DNA of 64,000 nucleotides, taken from assembly GCA_025506515.1 (NCBI GenBank), contig CM046445.1, forward strand, positions 3,035,131 through 3,099,130, written 5' to 3'. This stretch comes from Flaveria trinervia (taxonomy: Eukaryota > Streptophyta > Magnoliopsida > Asterales > Asteraceae). Numbering within the stretch: the stretch's first letter is position 1; the number at the start of each line of letters is the position of its first letter. Shown here in pieces: positions 61,063 through 64,000 of this stretch. The translations under genes were made by a program, and so were the position numbers. The notes beneath the pieces are model-generated. The model was not told the DNA's origin. It saw only the letters and a list, made by a program, of their open reading frames with translations, and ran no database searches.

Positions 61063-61207
61063 CATTGTAACCTTACAAATTTAAGAGACCAATTAAGGTA
61101 ATATTCATAAGCAACCCATAAGTTTCATGAATGACACAATTAGTCCATGCAAGGATTTAACAATGTTAACTTTACATTAACTCAAAATTTCAAGATGTTA
61201 CATCGGG

Positions 61208-62377
61208 CCACACGATAGTCCTTGGCTATATGCCCCGGCTTCCCACACTTGAAGCACACATTCAACCCAGCCTACACTCCCCGCTATGTTCTCCCCTACA
61301 CCTACCACACTTCTTTATACCAGCACCCGATTCGACCACACGGCTGTCGTCCAACCGGGCCTTCTTGTTACCCGTCGAGGCATCACCTCGACCAAACCTC
61401 TTCCCCTGCCAATTTCGATCACCACCGCTCTTCTTTCCACCTTCAGTCACCACCACTGTCCTCTTATCATACAGTCTCCCTGCCAAATCCACCGCCGACC
61501 TAAATGTGCTTGGCCGGGCAGCGATCATGTGCTTGTGGATATCCGCTGGCAAACCTGGATGTATCTTTTAATCTTCCGTGACAAAGGCGTCACCTGATCC
61601 GGCACCAGACGTGCCATCTCGTTGAATTTCATGGTTACTGCTGGTGCGTCATAGTTCCCGCCTCCAGTTGCAAGAACTCCTTTCGACCTTGTTCATCTCT
61701 CGATGAGGACAAAACTCCTCAATCACCAACTTTTTCAGCTCAGACCATCTCATCCTCCCGATGGCCTTACTACCCTCGACTTGGACAATATATCCCACCA
61801 GCACAAAGCCGAGTCCACAAAAGAATGGGTAGCGAACTTCACCTTTTGATTTTCATGACACTCGCTAATATCGAGAACAACCTCCATTTCCCTCACCCAC
61901 CGGTGAGCAGTTGCAGCAGTGCCATTTTCATCAAAAATTGGGGGTTTGCATCTCATAAACGCCCCATAGTTAAAGCCTCATGCCGCCTCCGGCGCAGGCT
62001 CTTTTCTCCTCTTCGTCATAAGATAGAATCGTTTCCGTCTCTGGTTGTTCCCGTTCTCCCGAGGACCTGTTCCTCTCCTTTCTTTCCCCTTCCCTGACTA
62101 TCTTAATCACCTCAGTCACCACAGACGGTAAGATTGTCTGCATGACCTGATGGACTTCTTCTACAACAGCCTCCTTTACTGAGGCTCTCAGATTGGCGCT
62201 TTTGTAGCCACCCTCCGGATGAGGGGTCTCTGGTTCTTTATGAACCACCTTCTCAACTCTGGGTCTCCTTCTCTTGGGTCGCATTTTAGCACCGTGACCT
62301 CCATCCCTTGAAGCTTTCAATGATCTACCTCCGGCCATCACACGCACACTGAAAAATTCAAACACCAACACGGTCAT
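61208..62377 (-). pseudogene. Gypsy element B gag
   Basis: The N-terminal frame 62377-61970 includes MAGGRSLKASRDGGHGAKMR and a KRRRPRVEK basic segment. After frame breaks come MRCKPPIFDENGTAATAHRW, VKFATHSFVDSALCWWDIL, and a C-terminal frame with AGRLYDKRTVVVTEGG and a zinc region KCGRCRGEHSGEC, then CFKCGKPGHIAKD at about 61215-61255. The next knuckle lies beyond the solo LTR at 58693. At least three frame breaks separate the pieces. Confidence 0.8.
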
Positions 62378-62671
62378 TCAAGGGAACAACTCAGTTTATG
62401 TCAAGTATAGTAAGTCCCTATTACAGTGGCCTGTTGTGATTAGCCACTTACTTTACTCTTCATACCCCAAGCATTACCTGTCCTGACTACATCAGTATTT
62501 AAATCTACATACAACACATAACCACATACCATGCACACATAAAATCGGTTAACTTTACGAAAATACCTGATGGCACGCAGCTCCTCAGAGTGGCATCCCA
62601 TTCCCCTCCGTCCCATTCTCAGTTTAAGTAAAGGTTTATTTTGAAAATTTACCCATTTCACTTAAACTTTG

Positions 62672-62683
62672 GCTTTGATACCA
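62672..62683 (-). other. Primer-binding site of gypsy element B
   Basis: The complement reads TGGTATCAAAGC, one mismatch from the initiator-Met tRNA site TGGTATCAGAGC. It lies about 300 bp upstream of gag, at the edge of the LTR-like region to its right. Confidence 0.8.
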
Positions 62684-63120
62684 ACTTCTAAGGCCCCGTT
62701 CCCGGGACGCTTACAGTTGGATTCTCATCGCACATAAAATATATAATTACATTCGTATTTCATAAAGCATCGCAACGGAAATATTTAAAAATGAAATTTC
62801 ATTAAATATAGTAGCTTTTTCAAAATAATACATCGTTAATCAGTTACAAAATACATCATTGCATTACATCACAATAGCGTTATATAAATGGATGCCATCC
62901 CAAAAGCGCCGAGTAGCCACCCGTGCCATCCTCAGCAATCATTACCTGCCAGCTGGAAACACATCAAAGTCCGCGTTGATGAGTGAGTTCTAGTTTTATA
63001 GTAAAGCAATACTTTATCTTTCATTTAAAACTGATCTTACTTTCATGCGATCATACATCATACGTACACATAGATATATCATTATTATCTTCATCATTCG
63101 TTAACTTTCGTTTATATTAT

Positions 63121-63415
63121 ACGTTCGTCCTCCCGAGTCTGTTGCGACAACTGGGTCTCTCACCTCATTAGCAATCCCAACGATTGCCCGCTATACGAGT
63201 CTGTTGCAACCATAGGGTTGCTCACCTCATTGCCAGTCTCAATGATAACACGCTATCCGAGTCTCTTGCAACCATAGGGTTGCTCACCTCATGACAATTC
63301 ACGATAGCATGCTATCCGAGTCTGTTGCAGCCATATGGTTGCTCACCTCATAGCAACCTCAATGATTGCACACTATCCGAGTCTGTTGCAACAACGGGGT
63401 TGCTCACCTCATATT
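63121..63415. repeat. Five ~60-bp tandem units in the element B LTR
   Basis: Units share CGAGTCTGTTGCAACCATAG, GGTTGCTCACCTCAT and CAATGATTGCACGCTAT-type words, and start near 63132, 63196, 63257, 63316 and 63377. They differ at a few positions each. Confidence 0.85.
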
Positions 63416-63824
63416 TGTGCTTGCAAGCCTTTCCTTCCTTCATTCATCGTTCAATAATGCATGCATTCTTACTTCATGTTCCTCTTTCATTATCTTTCAC
63501 TTTATGTTACATAATACTTCATTTCATTCATTAACATGACACGTAAAGTAATAGGAAAGATAAACATACATCATAATAAGGAACATATCATACACAATCA
63601 TCATCATCATATAGGACAACATCATACATACATAACATGCATACACATGCAACATCGTCATCATGTCCTACGTGCACTCTAAGGCCTCAATCGTTATCTT
63701 AAATGCTCTTATGGGAATCTTTACGTCAAAACTTACATATGCACTTTCCCCCGAAAATTAGAAGTTAATCTACACTTTCCTCGGGTGCAACAACCCTATT
63801 CAAGCGTATGGGCAACCTCTAGTC

Positions 63825-64000
63825 GCATGGCCTCCATGCGGCTGAACATCATGTGAATGAACTAATACGGATGAACACTCATGCGAATGAACACCCAATC
63901 GTGCGAATGGACAATGTGGATGGACCTCATGCGAATGAGACTAATGCGGATGAGCACTTATGCGACTGGACCTCCAATTGCATGACCTCCATGCGACTGG
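63825..64000. repeat. Short degenerate repeats ATGCGAATGAACAC
   Basis: Words ATGCGAATGAACAC, TGCGGATGAGCACT, ATGCGACTGGACCTCC and similar recur every 15-25 bases up to the window end. Confidence 0.7.

Larger units (their letters stand above)
58745..61202. mobile_element. Solo LTR, 2.46 kb, with 5-bp TSD TCGGG
   Basis: It begins TGTCACACCCCAACC and ends TCAAGATGTTACA. The flanks 58740-58744 and 61203-61207 are both TCGGG. It splits element B gag right beside the CYNCGEEGH zinc knuckle, and the gag coding sequence resumes on the other side. No internal coding region is present. By comparison with the LTR at 50296-53009 it is probably minus-oriented (start TGTAACATC, end GGTGTGACA). It contains a tRNA-like sequence at 60012-60085 and ATT/TTA repeats near 60990-61060. 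Confidence 0.92.
62684..64000 (-). repeat. 5' LTR of gypsy element B, incomplete
   Basis: The region beyond the primer-binding site should be the 5' LTR on the minus strand and runs past the window. No coding sequence was seen. It contains the tandem repeats at 63121-63415 and short GAATG repeats near the end. The exact inner boundary is unclear because no CA lies right next to the primer-binding site. Confidence 0.65.

Noticed and set aside
61222..62097. Plus-strand Pro/Ser-rich frames of 90-113 codons
   Set aside because: They are the reverse of the element B gag coding sequence.

Overview
The window is nuclear DNA of a flowering plant. The evidence is an intronless acetolactate synthase with a chloroplast transit peptide, a RIO1 kinase split into 12 exons by short introns, a BAHD acyltransferase, Cassandra and other plant LTR retrotransposons, MULE, hAT and CACTA transposons, and AT-rich spacers with ATT microsatellites. 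The LTRs that begin TGTCACACCC and carry a GCGGAA block shortly after resemble those common in Asteraceae; that placement is an inference, not proof.

Layout. 1-6.3 kb: a Ty3/gypsy integrase remnant and two copies of one LTR family, the second a solo LTR with a target-site duplication (TSD). 8.0-8.6 kb: a complete Cassandra TRIM with 5S-rRNA-like LTRs. 9.3-14.2 kb: a decayed Ty1/copia element. 14.2-20.9 kb: GT-rich and AT-rich spacer with a hAT-type MITE. 20.9-22.9 kb: an acetolactate synthase paralogue on the + strand with two 1-base frameshifts and Glu at the usual Trp574. 24.4-29.6 kb: RIO1 on the minus strand. 30.1-32.5 kb: two MULE-type elements, one carrying two exons of an NHP2-like gene. 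32.6-35.5 kb: an unrecognised plant gene on the + strand, disrupted. 37.7-38.4 kb: a second Cassandra, inverted. 42.2-43.1 kb: a third MULE-type element. 44.8-46.1 kb: a BAHD acyltransferase broken by a 5-base duplication. 49.1-50.3 kb: a CACTA end, a TAA microsatellite and a long TGCGA pentamer array. 50.3-64 kb: nested and chimeric Ty3/gypsy DNA on the minus strand, interrupted by a 2.46-kb solo LTR.

The host genes do not form a pathway: ALS (branched-chain amino acid synthesis), RIO1 (40S ribosome maturation), a BAHD acyltransferase (specialised metabolism) and one unknown. Several exon lesions are single-base changes in short homopolymers, in more than one gene. This suggests consensus errors in a long-read assembly as an alternative to gene death, so each broken call should be read with that in mind. 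The best-supported new observation is the MULE at 30147-31588: long terminal inverted repeats, a perfect 9-bp TSD, and a captured two-exon piece of an H/ACA snoRNP protein gene whose frame and splice sites are intact.
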